A stretch of 64,000 nucleotides of DNA from Parvularcula mediterranea (GTDB lineage: Bacteria > Pseudomonadota > Alphaproteobacteria > Caulobacterales > Parvularculaceae), in NCBI RefSeq assembly GCF_013085255.1, contig NZ_JABFCX010000003.1:877288-941287 (forward strand). Direction: 5' to 3'. A model generated the notes under the pieces. That model made no database searches and was not told where the DNA came from. It worked only from the letters and a program-made list of their open reading frames with translations. A program made the position numbers and the translations under genes. Within the stretch, counting starts at the first letter, position 1, and each line of letters opens with the position of its first letter. Positions 39,538 through 49,948 of the stretch are shown here, piece by piece.

Positions 39538-40631
39538 TGTCCGCTACTGCCGCGCCCATTGAAGAGTCCGCTGCTCAGCCCACGAACCTTCCTGTCGCGA
39601 AGGGATCGCCCGAGACTGCCGCCATCATTCTGTCGCTCCTCGAGCCTGAAACAGCCAAGGCTGTTGCCGCCTACTTCGATGAAGGACGGCTGGACCGGGC
39701 ACTCGACGCCTATGAACGCCTCGATATGGTGGATCAGGCGGAGATGCTTTCGGTCGTCAGGTCGTTCAATGCCACGCTCGATGGCGACCTGCCAGTAATC
39801 AGTGGAGGGACAAAGCGCGCGGCCTCTCTCCGCCGGCTCTTCTCAAGCCAGGAAGAACTCCCAGCCCTGCCCGGTCCTGATCAGGAGGACGAACCCCTGG
39901 CCGATCCCGGAAGCATTGCGGAGGGGGCGGAGCCCGAGGAGGTCTGGCGCTACGTCGCCGCTCTGTCGCCGGACAAGGCTGTGTCGCTCCTGCAAGGGGA
40001 GCGGCCAGGGCTTGTCGCCGCGGTCCTGTCGCGGCTTTCCCGGGACTCAGCGGTGGCGGTGCTTGGTAGCCTCGATGATGCGACAGCTGCCCGCATCTTG
40101 CTCATTAGCCTTGGAGAACATGCGCCTACGGAGGATACGTACGACGCTATCGCGGAGACCCTACGGCAGCGTGCTCCCTCACGGCTTGAAAGCGTCGGCC
40201 TCGATACGAAGGCGATGCTGACCCGGACCTCGGCGCTCCTCAACGCAATGCAGCCGCGGCGGCAAGCGGCGCTGATGAAGGGCATCGAACAGGCGGCACC
40301 CGCTGCCCATGAACAGCTCGCGCCGAACGTCCTGCGCTTCTCGACCCTGCCCGAGCGGTTGCCGAAGACGATCGTCCCCGCACTCTTCCGGGAGATGGAT
40401 GACGAAGTCACCGACCGGGCGCTCAAGCTTGCTCTTGAGACGGAGGTTCCCGTCGCTGAGTTTCTCCTCAGCTGTATCTCGCAGCGGCTCGCCGAGATGA
40501 TCCGTGAACGCGTGCGGGAGCGCCCGGCCGTCTCGCGCGAGGAAGGCGAGGAGGCGCAGGCGCTCTTGATGCAGACATTGGTTGACTGGGCGGAGGAGGA
40601 CCGCTTCGCCTTCAAGCCTCCAAAGGGATGA
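39537..40631 (+). CDS. fliG: Divergent FliG-like flagellar motor switch protein
   Basis: The protein has 364 residues. The FliG pattern of N-terminal, middle and C-terminal armadillo-like domains is visible in KGSPETAAIILSLLEPETAK, AALSPDKAVSLLQGERPGLV, AAVLSRL and the late FREMDDEVTDRALKLALETE. Usual C-terminal motor residues are poorly conserved, and a Pro/Asp-rich insert lies near 105-130. Location after fliF-fliN-fliP supports a C-ring role. The start overlaps the fliP stop by one base. Confidence 0.8.
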   Translation: MSATAAPIEESAAQPTNLPVAKGSPETAAIILSLLEPETAKAVAAYFDEGRLDRALDAYERLDMVDQAEMLSVVRSFNATLDGDLPVISGGTKRAASLRRLFSSQEELPALPGPDQEDEPLADPGSIAEGAEPEEVWRYVAALSPDKAVSLLQGERPGLVAAVLSRLSRDSAVAVLGSLDDATAARILLISLGEHAPTEDTYDAIAETLRQRAPSRLESVGLDTKAMLTRTSALLNAMQPRRQAALMKGIEQAAPAAHEQLAPNVLRFSTLPERLPKTIVPALFREMDDEVTDRALKLALETEVPVAEFLLSCISQRLAEMIRERVRERPAVSREEGEEAQALLMQTLVDWAEEDRFAFKPPKG

Positions 40632-40941
40632 CCCGCTGAAGGCCCTCAGCGGCGAGAACGTCGCCGAAGTGGCCGGTCATAGACGGCCGAACACTGATCG
40701 TCATGACGGCGTTGAGGGCAGCGAAGGCCTCCTGCCCACCCTGACCGTTCCCTGACAGCTCATCAAGAAACCTCTCCGACGCGAAGGCATGGAGCGCGTA
40801 GTGCGTCGCAGGCTCGGCACCATCCGTAGACAGCGGCACGTTATACTCCGCCCCCGAATTACCGATCGACAGGCCGAAGGCTTCTGCGTCAGCCTTGTGC
40901 TGCTGGGGCACGATGAGGACAACCGAGTGGGAATAGCTCAT
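40612..40941 (-). CDS. Third gene of the head-spike module, unknown function
   Basis: This 109-residue protein has no clear domain. It begins SYSHSVVLIVPQQHKADAEA, contains GNSGAEYNVPLS and ends with a MTISVRPSMTGHFGDVL segment. Its start overlaps the stop of the spike-like gene by one base, so it is translationally linked to the head-spike pair. Its 3' end overlaps fliG by 20 nt on the opposite strand. Small partners of this kind occur in phage-like tail or spike operons; a chaperone role is a guess. Confidence 0.6.
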   Translation of the reverse strand: MSYSHSVVLIVPQQHKADAEAFGLSIGNSGAEYNVPLSTDGAEPATHYALHAFASERFLDELSGNGQGGQEAFAALNAVMTISVRPSMTGHFGDVLAAEGLQRVIPLEA

Positions 40942-41726
40942 CAGGACACGCCCATCTTCTCTGCGACCCAGTCGCGGGCCAGGGTCTCCTCCGCCGCATC
41001 AATCACCTGGTCTGTGTAAAGAAGAAGGCCGAACAGGTTCATCTGCATCGCAGCGCTCCCGACGCCGTCCACCGCGCCGAGATAGGCAGGGGTGGAGCGG
41101 ACGGCAGGCGTGGCGGCGAGGGCTTCCACCTTCTGCTGGCCGCCTTCGACCGTGGCGTCACAGAAGCCGCCCCCGAATTTGACGATAGAGATCTGCGGGC
41201 CAGCGATCCTGAGGACGGCGGTGCGGTGATAGCTTCCATCAGCAAGCGGATATTTGGTGGCGAGCTTGGTCCCTATGGAGAGCATGTCGCTGAGGTCGGG
41301 GTTGATCCCGTCCCGGTTGCCAATCACCGTGCCGTGGGCGATGGGGTCAAGCCCTGCGACCACGGAGAAGGCCGCGCCGAAGGTCGCGCCATTGATGACG
41401 AGCACGTCGTCCACCCCGTCAAAGGCCAGCGCAGGTTTGCCGCCCACAAGCTCCAGCCGGGGCCTCGCCGCGTCGGAGGGGGCGACGGCGTCAAGGCCGT
41501 TGCCTGAGCGGTCGAGCATCCGTCCGACCACGTCGCCGATGGCGGGGGCTGGCCCCGTGCCGTCCCGGGCGATGGTCATGGAGGAAAAGTCCGAGGGGTC
41601 GAGCCAGAAGCCTGCCTCTCCCCCGTCGAAGGGCTGGGGCTCAGCGGGGGGCGGAGGCGGCGGGGCCACGGGCGCGCCCAGGGGGTAGCGCGCGCCGGGG
41701 CTGTGGGTCAGGCCAAGGCGCATCAC
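40941..41726 (-). CDS. Phage/GTA-type head-spike or fibre protein
   Basis: This 261-residue protein has a Pro-rich linker (about 22-32). A LamG/concanavalin-like beta-sandwich follows: FWLDPSDFSSMTI, DRSGNGLDAVAPS, GKPALAFDGVDDVLVI, FSVVAGLDP and LFGLLLYTDQVI. This layout is common in phage and gene-transfer-agent receptor-binding proteins. It overlaps the spike-base gene by 4 nt. By position it matches the second head-spike gene of Rhodobacter capsulatus GTA; sequence identity was not tested. Confidence 0.65.
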   Translation of the reverse strand: MMRLGLTHSPGARYPLGAPVAPPPPPPAEPQPFDGGEAGFWLDPSDFSSMTIARDGTGPAPAIGDVVGRMLDRSGNGLDAVAPSDAARPRLELVGGKPALAFDGVDDVLVINGATFGAAFSVVAGLDPIAHGTVIGNRDGINPDLSDMLSIGTKLATKYPLADGSYHRTAVLRIAGPQISIVKFGGGFCDATVEGGQQKVEALAATPAVRSTPAYLGAVDGVGSAAMQMNLFGLLLYTDQVIDAAEETLARDWVAEKMGVS

Positions 41727-41983
41727 GCGAGGCCGACGATCCCGGTGGCACTGGTCCCCGTGGCGAGGATGCGGCTGGCCAGCACCGCATACTGAACACC
41801 CGGCTGGAGCGCAGGCAGGGTCACGCTGTCACCGCCCGTGGTGACAAGCGCGACATCCCCCGCCGAGGCAACCATCAGCCCACGGATAGGCAGGGCAAGG
41901 TCACTCCCGTCAGAAGGCGTCACAGAAAACCCGCGGCTCGGCGGGCTCTCAAGCCCAGGCTGAAGCGTGGTAAGATCGGTCAT
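41723..41983 (-). CDS. Spike base protein (Rcc01079-like)
   Basis: This 86-residue protein shows the pattern of the GTA spike-base family: FSVTPSDGSDLALPIRGLMV, AGDVALVTTGGDSVTLPALQ and the C-terminal VLASRILATGTSATGIVGL. In Rhodobacter capsulatus this small protein forms the base of capsid spikes that bind the recipient capsule. It is the first gene of a three-gene overlapping operon, with no capsid, portal or tail gene adjacent. Presence of a GTA elsewhere in the genome is inferred, not seen. Confidence 0.75.
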   Translation of the reverse strand: MTDLTTLQPGLESPPSRGFSVTPSDGSDLALPIRGLMVASAGDVALVTTGGDSVTLPALQPGVQYAVLASRILATGTSATGIVGLA

Positions 41984-42086
41984 GGCATCGGTCCGTATAG
42001 CTACAGACCGGGATGGTAGGGGGTGCGGGACGGGCGGGGATAAGTCACCACTAAAAGTGCTCGCGCAGCACGCTATCTACTTCAAG

Positions 42087-43205
42087 TTAGTTTGCTTTGC
42101 TGCCTATCTTCCGACCACTTCGAGCAACATTTTGCACCTGCAACTTCTTTACCCCGGCGTCGACGTAGCGGACAAAGTCGGTAGCATCAGTGAAGTAGTT
42201 CTGAAAGACACGCTTGAGGGCTTTCAAGTCTCCGGCGCGCACCAAAACGATATCAGCTTGGCCGTCGTACCGGCGTTCTAACTCTTCGTAGCGCTTTATT
42301 GCTACTCGCATGTTCCGGAAGCCGAAGCCTTGGAGCTTTCCATCGTCTTCGAATGGATATACCAGAATCGTGTTGAGACCACCGCCGACGATCCGCGATG
42401 GGATTTGTGGGATGCGTTCATTAGACCGCCGCAAAATTCTAAGGAGGCTAGTAGCTGCATTCAGCCTACGGAACTCTCTAAGTAGGTCTGTATCTTCTCG
42501 GCCACACCACGACGAAACGGAGTTCTCTTTTGTCCGCGCAAGTATTTCAGAGCAGGCAACAAAAAAGTCGTGGTACTCTTGCGACGCTTGATTAAATTTT
42601 CCCCTGCTCCGAGTGAGAAGGTCAGCAATCTCTACCGCTGTCGCCCACGCATGTTGGACACGGGTTCGAAACTGTACTTCGATACGAAGGCCATTCCAAG
42701 CCGCTGCTGATGGTTGATAAGCCTCGTATTTGTAAACGTCATGGATACCCCGATAGCCGGTCGGCTTAGGGCGATGGAGATAATTGAACTGGTCCCTATG
42801 AGCCGTCAGCCGGTCGTGTTTCGCGCGCGACGAGTTGAACTCCTCGCGGAAGTCCAACATTTGCTCAACCGTGTCGAAGATCACCCGGCAGCCCGCAATA
42901 TCATGCATCCGTGAGAGTTGCATTTGCGGCTGCCGGGTCAATTTATCGACGATGGTCGGACGTCGTTTGAGCCGCTGACCAACAACGGCGCTCGTCCCTT
43001 TTGCTCTTCGTCGCAGAGTTGCTTGAAACGTGTTGATGACGTGGGCGTGGGCTCCCCGCCAGTTTTCGAGAACCAACCGGTCCTCTACCGACGAAGAACC
43101 CTTGCGGATTGCGTCGCCCGCCCGGTCGACGCGAGACCGGGAGTAGAGGGGTACAATTCCAGTGGCGGTTTTTGCCAATTCACGCTTCCCATCATCTTCC
43201 CTCAT
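42087..43205 (-). CDS. RelA/SpoT-domain protein, possible toxic or small alarmone synthetase
   Basis: The protein has 372 residues. The synthetase motifs are intact: RMHDIAGCRVIF (about 99-110), the KPTGYRGIHDVYKYE loop (about 147-161) and IEVQFRTRVQHAWA (about 175-188) with catalytic Glu176. There is no HD hydrolase, TGS or ACT domain. A C-terminal ~150-residue region (ILVYPFEDDG, IVLVRAGDLKALKRVFQNYF) is of unknown type. The base composition is visibly more AT-rich than its neighbours, hinting at transfer. No antitoxin gene is next to it. It might make (p)ppGpp or pyrophosphorylate another target in phage defence. Confidence 0.75.
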   Translation of the reverse strand: MREDDGKRELAKTATGIVPLYSRSRVDRAGDAIRKGSSSVEDRLVLENWRGAHAHVINTFQATLRRRAKGTSAVVGQRLKRRPTIVDKLTRQPQMQLSRMHDIAGCRVIFDTVEQMLDFREEFNSSRAKHDRLTAHRDQFNYLHRPKPTGYRGIHDVYKYEAYQPSAAAWNGLRIEVQFRTRVQHAWATAVEIADLLTRSRGKFNQASQEYHDFFVACSEILARTKENSVSSWCGREDTDLLREFRRLNAATSLLRILRRSNERIPQIPSRIVGGGLNTILVYPFEDDGKLQGFGFRNMRVAIKRYEELERRYDGQADIVLVRAGDLKALKRVFQNYFTDATDFVRYVDAGVKKLQVQNVARSGRKIGSKAN

Positions 43206-43244
43206 GACCTTCTCTGATTCGCTTAGTTGCCCAAAATATATGGC

Positions 43245-45170
<1,926 letters not shown>

Positions 45171-46034
45171 TTATTCGTGGTCGGAGGAAATAGTGATGAT
45201 ACGGGTTTCGCCGGGCTCGGCAAAGAAATCTGCGCCCGATGCCTTGAGCCAGCCGGGGACCTCGATGGCGACGTGAATGCCGACGACCTCGTCAGCGTTC
45301 ATCAGCTCGCGGGCCTCGTCCGGGCCTTCGTCGAGCCACCAGAAGGGCACGAAGGCAACGTTCGTCGCCTCCGAATCAAGGGTTTCTCGGTGGACGGAGA
45401 AATTGCCCTCAGAGCCATCGGCATCGCCAAGGTGCATGACCGATGCCTTGGTATCGAGCGTTACGCGGTAGACCATGTTGTGGACATTGGGCCAGTCGCC
45501 GGTGTGGACGACGCGCATGGCCTGAACCTTGATGTCTCCGATGGCGAATGTCTGTGCACCCTCATCGAGCGACATCGAAAAAGCCGTCACCCGGTCGAGT
45601 AAGGAAGCGTCCCAGCCTTCAGCCTCGCGCATGAAGTCGATGGCCTGCTGCGGCGCAACGAGGCGGACAGCCGGATGGGCCTTGAGATAGGTGTTCGTGT
45701 CCGCGGCCGCGAAATGGTCGCCATGGGCGTGGCTGACGAAGATCGCGTCGACACCGCTAAAGGGCGCCTCGCCTGCGAACATTGCGGCGCGCATCTCCTC
45801 GGGCACGAGGGGGAAGTTGCCGAAGCCATTGTCGAAGATCGGGTCGAAGAGGATCTTGAGGTCCCCTTGGGTGACCATCACGCCTTCATTCGCGAGATAG
45901 CGCGCTTCGGCTTCGCCGGGCTTCGGATGGGCATGCGCAAGGCCAGAGAGACCTGCAGCTAATCCGCATACGGATAGGAAAAATGGGCGCATGCCCTGAA
46001 ATCTCGCGCGGCATTGCGCGACAGTGGCTGTCAT
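45171..46034 (-). CDS. Exported metallo-beta-lactamase-fold hydrolase in the thiamine operon
   Basis: From the ATG at 46034, preceded by GGAGG at the riboswitch 3' edge, this encodes 287 residues. A signal peptide ends near AHAHPKPGE; an internal ATG at 45992 is the alternative. The metal-binding motif VSHAHGDHF (about 99-107), a later His in MRVVHTGDW and Asp in VMHLGDADGS mark the MBL fold of the UlaG-like type. It would act in the periplasm. Cotranscription with thiC under TPP control suggests a role in salvage of a thiamine precursor; this is inference. Confidence 0.83.
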   Translation of the reverse strand: MTATVAQCRARFQGMRPFFLSVCGLAAGLSGLAHAHPKPGEAEARYLANEGVMVTQGDLKILFDPIFDNGFGNFPLVPEEMRAAMFAGEAPFSGVDAIFVSHAHGDHFAAADTNTYLKAHPAVRLVAPQQAIDFMREAEGWDASLLDRVTAFSMSLDEGAQTFAIGDIKVQAMRVVHTGDWPNVHNMVYRVTLDTKASVMHLGDADGSEGNFSVHRETLDSEATNVAFVPFWWLDEGPDEARELMNADEVVGIHVAIEVPGWLKASGADFFAEPGETRIITISSDHE

Positions 46035-46118
46035 GGCCGTTCCTCCGCCGGTCCTAACCGGATCAGGTTCTAAGGGTACATCTCAACCCCGGCGGGGTGC
46101 CCCTCGGCGAGGATGGAG
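46035..46118 (-). ncRNA. TPP riboswitch (THI element)
   Basis: Reading the minus strand, GGGGCACCCCGCCGGGGTTGAG is followed by ATGTACCCTTAGAACCTGAT and then CCGGTTAGGACCGGCGGAGG. This matches the THI-box core (CTGAGA-like, ACCCTT-GAACCTGAT, GTTA--GC-GGAG). The 3' end holds the GGAGG ribosome site of the first gene, so TPP binding likely blocks translation of the MBL-fold gene and thereby affects thiC. Exact ends are approximate. Confidence 0.93.
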
Positions 46119-46165
46119 ATAGCGCTTAGGAAGGCCGGAATCAAACTGGACAGGCAGACGCGGTT

Positions 46166-47962
46166 TCAGGCAGATTTGCCCGGTGCTTGCGCGCGGCTTG
46201 CCTCGCGATCCTCAAGGCACTGCTCGGCTGCAGCAAGAAGGTCTTCGCGGCGGATGGGCTTGGCGACGAAGCCGTCAAAGCCTGCCTCGAGGAAGGACTG
46301 GACGTCGGCTGGCATGGCGTGCGCCGTGACTGCGAGCACAGGCGGAAGCACCTCACGCTTGTTCTGCGCACGAAGGCGACGCAGCACCTCATATCCATCG
46401 ATCCTGGGCATGGAGATGTCGAGTAGCACGAGATCGATATCCCCGGCGTCGAAGAGCCCAAGCGCCTCTTCGCCGCCGATGGCCGAGACGATCGCGCAGC
46501 CCTGATCCTTCAGCATCAGCTCGATCACCTTGAGGTTGACCGGGTTGTCGTCGACGGCCAGCACGCGCAGCCCTTCAAGCGCGGCGCTCTTGCGGAACTC
46601 GAGCCTCCGGTCAGCCGCGGCCCGCGTCTTGGCAGCCGCCAGCGGGATCACAGCGGTGAAGGTCGCGCCGACCCCCGCCTCTGTTTCGAGGCTGAGAGCA
46701 CCGCCCATGGCTTCGACAAGGCCCTGGCAAATTGTGAGGCCAAGGCCGGTGCCGCCATACATGCGCGTGGTCGAGCTATCGGCCTGGGTGAAGGGGTCGA
46801 AGACCTTCGCCGCGACGTCGGACGCCATCCCGATACCTGTGTCCTCGACCTGGAGGACAACGCGCTTCTGTTCATCCGTATCGAGAGTGATCGACACCGA
46901 GCCTTGATGGGTGAACTTGACGGCGTTCGAGACGAGGTTGTTCAGGAGCTGGAGGATCCGCCCGGCATCGCCGCGGTACCAGTCACCTGCTTCCTCAGTA
47001 TAGGCAGCTTTGATCTCGAGACCCTTCGCCCGCGCGTTTGACTGGTGCAGCCGCACGACCTTGTCGACGGCTTCACGCATGGAGAAGGGTGCGTTGTCGA
47101 TTTCAAGCTTGCCAGCTTCGATCTTGGAGACGTCGAGCGCGTCATTGACCAGGGCGAGGAGGAGATCGCTCGCATCATTCATGACGGCGATCTGCTCCTG
47201 GGCTTCGGCAGGAAGGTCGTTCTTGGAGAGCGCCTCGGCCATCCCGCAAATGCCGTTCATTGGTGTACGGATTTCATGGCTGAGCGTTGCCAGAAACTCC
47301 GACTTGGCCGTGCTTGCGGCCTCCGCGACGGCGCGCCCTTCTTCTGAGCGAATGCGGGCGGAGAGAAGCCTGCGACTGATCCGGTTGAAGACTGGGAAGG
47401 ACGCGATGAGGTTGAAGAGCGCCACGAGCGTCCCGAAGGTCACCGCGGCAAGGGAGGCGACGCTCTGCTCGCCAAGGACCATCGAGGCGATCGGCATACC
47501 GACGAACATGAACGCCGTTGGGATGAGCCCTGCGAAGTAGAGCTCCTTGTCGTGGTAGCAGTGGATGAAGGTGTGAAACGCCGCGCCGAACAGCCAGAGA
47601 AGCGCAAACGTCCGAAGGCCCAGATCTCCACTGAACCAGCCAAGGACCGCAATCGTCCCATAGACGAGGGTCGCCTGCCCATAGGTGAAGAGGTAGCGGC
47701 GGCGCAGGCTGTCGGGAAGCTTGCCTGCGCGGGTGGCAGCTTCGACCTCGGTGCGCACCTTCGCCTCAATGGCCTGGCTGATGAGGATTGCGGTGAAGCC
47801 GATCACGGCCGGGATGGGGCCGACGAGGATGCCGATGAAGCCGAGCGCCACGACCGCAAGGATGAGGCGCAGGCTCTGATGCTTGCTGCGAGACAGGGCG
47901 ACGGTCCTGAAGGACTGGACCTTCAGCGCCTGCTTCCTGCCCTTCGCGCGCTCAGACGTCAT
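46166..47962 (-). CDS. Hybrid sensor histidine kinase/response regulator
   Basis: The 598-residue protein has N-terminal membrane helices (about 28-62, 94-135, 143-190). The HisKA box is FLATLSHEIRTPMNGICGMA (about 224-243). An ATPase domain has LNNLVSNAVKFT, DTGIGM and GGTGLGLTICQGL, and a C-terminal receiver has phospho-acceptor Asp in DIDLVLLDISMPRIDG (about 528). It resembles BarA/ArcB-like hybrid kinases without a phosphotransfer domain, so a separate Hpt protein is probably needed. Stand-alone gene between the riboswitch operon and purA. Confidence 0.94.
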   Translation of the reverse strand: MTSERAKGRKQALKVQSFRTVALSRSKHQSLRLILAVVALGFIGILVGPIPAVIGFTAILISQAIEAKVRTEVEAATRAGKLPDSLRRRYLFTYGQATLVYGTIAVLGWFSGDLGLRTFALLWLFGAAFHTFIHCYHDKELYFAGLIPTAFMFVGMPIASMVLGEQSVASLAAVTFGTLVALFNLIASFPVFNRISRRLLSARIRSEEGRAVAEAASTAKSEFLATLSHEIRTPMNGICGMAEALSKNDLPAEAQEQIAVMNDASDLLLALVNDALDVSKIEAGKLEIDNAPFSMREAVDKVVRLHQSNARAKGLEIKAAYTEEAGDWYRGDAGRILQLLNNLVSNAVKFTHQGSVSITLDTDEQKRVVLQVEDTGIGMASDVAAKVFDPFTQADSSTTRMYGGTGLGLTICQGLVEAMGGALSLETEAGVGATFTAVIPLAAAKTRAAADRRLEFRKSAALEGLRVLAVDDNPVNLKVIELMLKDQGCAIVSAIGGEEALGLFDAGDIDLVLLDISMPRIDGYEVLRRLRAQNKREVLPPVLAVTAHAMPADVQSFLEAGFDGFVAKPIRREDLLAAAEQCLEDREASRAQAPGKSA

Positions 47963-48041
47963 GACGCCTCCCCGCGGAAGCGTAGGGATCGATGGATTAA
48001 GCGCAGCTAAAAGGTTGAATTGTTCCTATTGCCGCGGATCG

Positions 48042-49334
48042 TCAGCCTTCGAAAGGATCCTTCATCAGGATGACGTCCTCACGCTCTGGCGACGTCGAGA
48101 CGAGCACCACCGGGCGATCGAGAAGCTCCTCGATCCGGCGGACATACTTTACCGCCTCTGCAGGCAGCTCGGCCCATGACCGCGCGCCTGCGGTGGAGCC
48201 TTCCCAGCCGTCGAGCTCTTCATAGATGGGCTCAGCCCGCGCCTGCTCGCCCATCCCGGCGGGGAGGTAGTCAATCTCGCGGCCGTCGATCTTGTAGCCA
48301 ACGCAGACCTTGAGGGTCTTCATGCCGTCGAGGACGTCGAGCTTGGTGAGGGCCACGCCGTCGATCCCTGCCGTCAGGAGGCTCTGGCGGACGAGGGCCG
48401 CATCGAACCAGCCGCAGCGGCGCTGGCGGCCCGTGACGGTGCCGAACTCATGGCCGCGCTCGCCAAGGCGCTGGCCGATCTCGTCGGTCAGCTCGGTCGG
48501 GAATGGGCCAGAGCCAACGCGGGTGGTGTAGGCTTTGACGATACCGAGACCGTAAGCGGACCCCGCCGCGCCCATGCCGGTACCCGTGGCTGCCTGGCCA
48601 GCGACCGTGTTCGACGAGGTCACGTAGGGATAAGTGCCGTGGTCGACATCGAGAAGCACGCCTTGTGCGCCTTCGAAGAGGATCCGCTTGCCTGCCCGGC
48701 GGGCTTCGGCGAGCAGCTGCCAGGTCGGCGTCGCAAACGGCAGGAGGTGCTCGGCGGCTTCCTTCAGCACACCCATCACGTCATCTTCGGTGAGGGGCTC
48801 AGCGCCGAAACCGGTCCGGAGTGCGTTGTGGTGGGTGAGGAGCCGCTCGATCCGGGGCTTCAGGCCATCAAGGTCGCGAAGGTCCGCGACACGCACGGCA
48901 CGGCGGCCGACCTTGTCCTCGTAGGCAGGGCCGATGCCGCGGCCTGTGGTGCCGATCTTGCCCGCGCCAGCAGCTTCCTCGCGAAGGCGGTCGAGCTCTC
49001 CGTGCAGCGGCAGGATCAGGCAGGCGTTCTCGGCAATGGCGAGGTTCACCGGGGAGATCTTCACCCCCTGCTCCTTGAGGCGCGCGACCTCCGAAGCGAA
49101 GGCCGACGGGTCGATGACGACGCCGGAGCCGATGACCGACATCTTCCCTTCCCGGACGATACCCGAGGGGAGGAGCGAGAGCTTGTAGACCTTGCCGTCG
49201 ATGACAAGAGTGTGGCCCGCATTGTGCCCGCCCTGGAAGCGCGCGACGACCTCGGCCCGCGCCGACAGCCAGTCGACGATCTTGCCTTTGCCCTCGTCAC
49301 CCCACTGGGCTCCGATCACCGATACGTGCGCCAT
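48042..49334 (-). CDS. purA: Adenylosuccinate synthetase
   Basis: PurA joins IMP and aspartate with GTP in AMP synthesis. The 430-residue protein begins with the P-loop-like [16 protein letters not shown] (about 8-23). HNAGHTLV supplies the catalytic His; [41 protein letters not shown] and the C-terminal KLDVLDGM (base-specificity) are conserved. It is monocistronic by spacing. Confidence 0.98.
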   Translation of the reverse strand: MAHVSVIGAQWGDEGKGKIVDWLSARAEVVARFQGGHNAGHTLVIDGKVYKLSLLPSGIVREGKMSVIGSGVVIDPSAFASEVARLKEQGVKISPVNLAIAENACLILPLHGELDRLREEAAGAGKIGTTGRGIGPAYEDKVGRRAVRVADLRDLDGLKPRIERLLTHHNALRTGFGAEPLTEDDVMGVLKEAAEHLLPFATPTWQLLAEARRAGKRILFEGAQGVLLDVDHGTYPYVTSSNTVAGQAATGTGMGAAGSAYGLGIVKAYTTRVGSGPFPTELTDEIGQRLGERGHEFGTVTGRQRRCGWFDAALVRQSLLTAGIDGVALTKLDVLDGMKTLKVCVGYKIDGREIDYLPAGMGEQARAEPIYEELDGWEGSTAGARSWAELPAEAVKYVRRIEELLDRPVVLVSTSPEREDVILMKDPFEG

Positions 49335-49416
49335 GGTCCGCTCCTTGGAAAGTCCGATGGCGCCCTAGGCTTTTGCAGCCGCGAAAGAAAGGGGAGGCAG
49401 TGCCCCTCGTGGGAAA

Positions 49417-49935
49417 CTACTGCTTTGCGACCACGGTCTTGGCGATCCGGTCGTAGGGGGTACGGCCTGAGCCGATGAAGAGCGTCAGCACATAGGCGAG
49501 ACCTGCGAGGAGGCAGGCCACCTGCACGCCCGTGTTGAGGGTCGGCATCGGGTCGATGAACAGGCGGTGGCCCTCCGGCACGTACCACATGGCCATGTGG
49601 TTGATCTCCCAGGGGAGGAACTTCACCACGTTTCTGAGGAAGGCCGCACCGGCACCTGGCTTCGTGCCCTCCGTCGTTGAGACCTCAAGGCCGAGGAGCT
49701 TTTTGCCAAGCGTTGCGCCGAACGCCGCTTCGGTGCCTGCGAAATAGAGGACCACCGGGAGTGTCAGGGAGAGGAAGCCGATAAGATGCGCGCGCCAAGG
49801 CTCTGACCCCGTGCCATCGGCAAAACTCGCCCCGAGCAGGACCAGGTTGATGAACAGGAGCGCTGCCACGAGCAGCATGATCAGCATGCTGTCGACAGCG
49901 TAAGCGGTAAGTCTGCGGAGAGGCCAGGCCTTCAT
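49417..49935 (-). CDS. RDD family membrane protein
   Basis: This 172-residue protein has the opening RRLTAYAVDSMLI (the R..D.D motif of RDD proteins) and about three to four helices (10-32, 45-68, 130-150). The GATLGKKLLGLEVSTTEG loop is typical of the family. Function is unknown, possibly transport or membrane homeostasis. The ATG at 49935 (MKAWPLRRL) is 13 nt downstream of the M28 peptidase stop, so they are probably one operon. Confidence 0.85.
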   Translation of the reverse strand: MKAWPLRRLTAYAVDSMLIMLLVAALLFINLVLLGASFADGTGSEPWRAHLIGFLSLTLPVVLYFAGTEAAFGATLGKKLLGLEVSTTEGTKPGAGAAFLRNVVKFLPWEINHMAMWYVPEGHRLFIDPMPTLNTGVQVACLLAGLAYVLTLFIGSGRTPYDRIAKTVVAKQ

Positions 49936-49948
49936 CGTTCCGTCTACG

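Noticed and set aside
40612-41983. Integrated prophage beside the flagellar genes
   Set aside because: Only head-spike-type genes are present; no integrase, terminase, capsid, lysis gene or attachment repeats.
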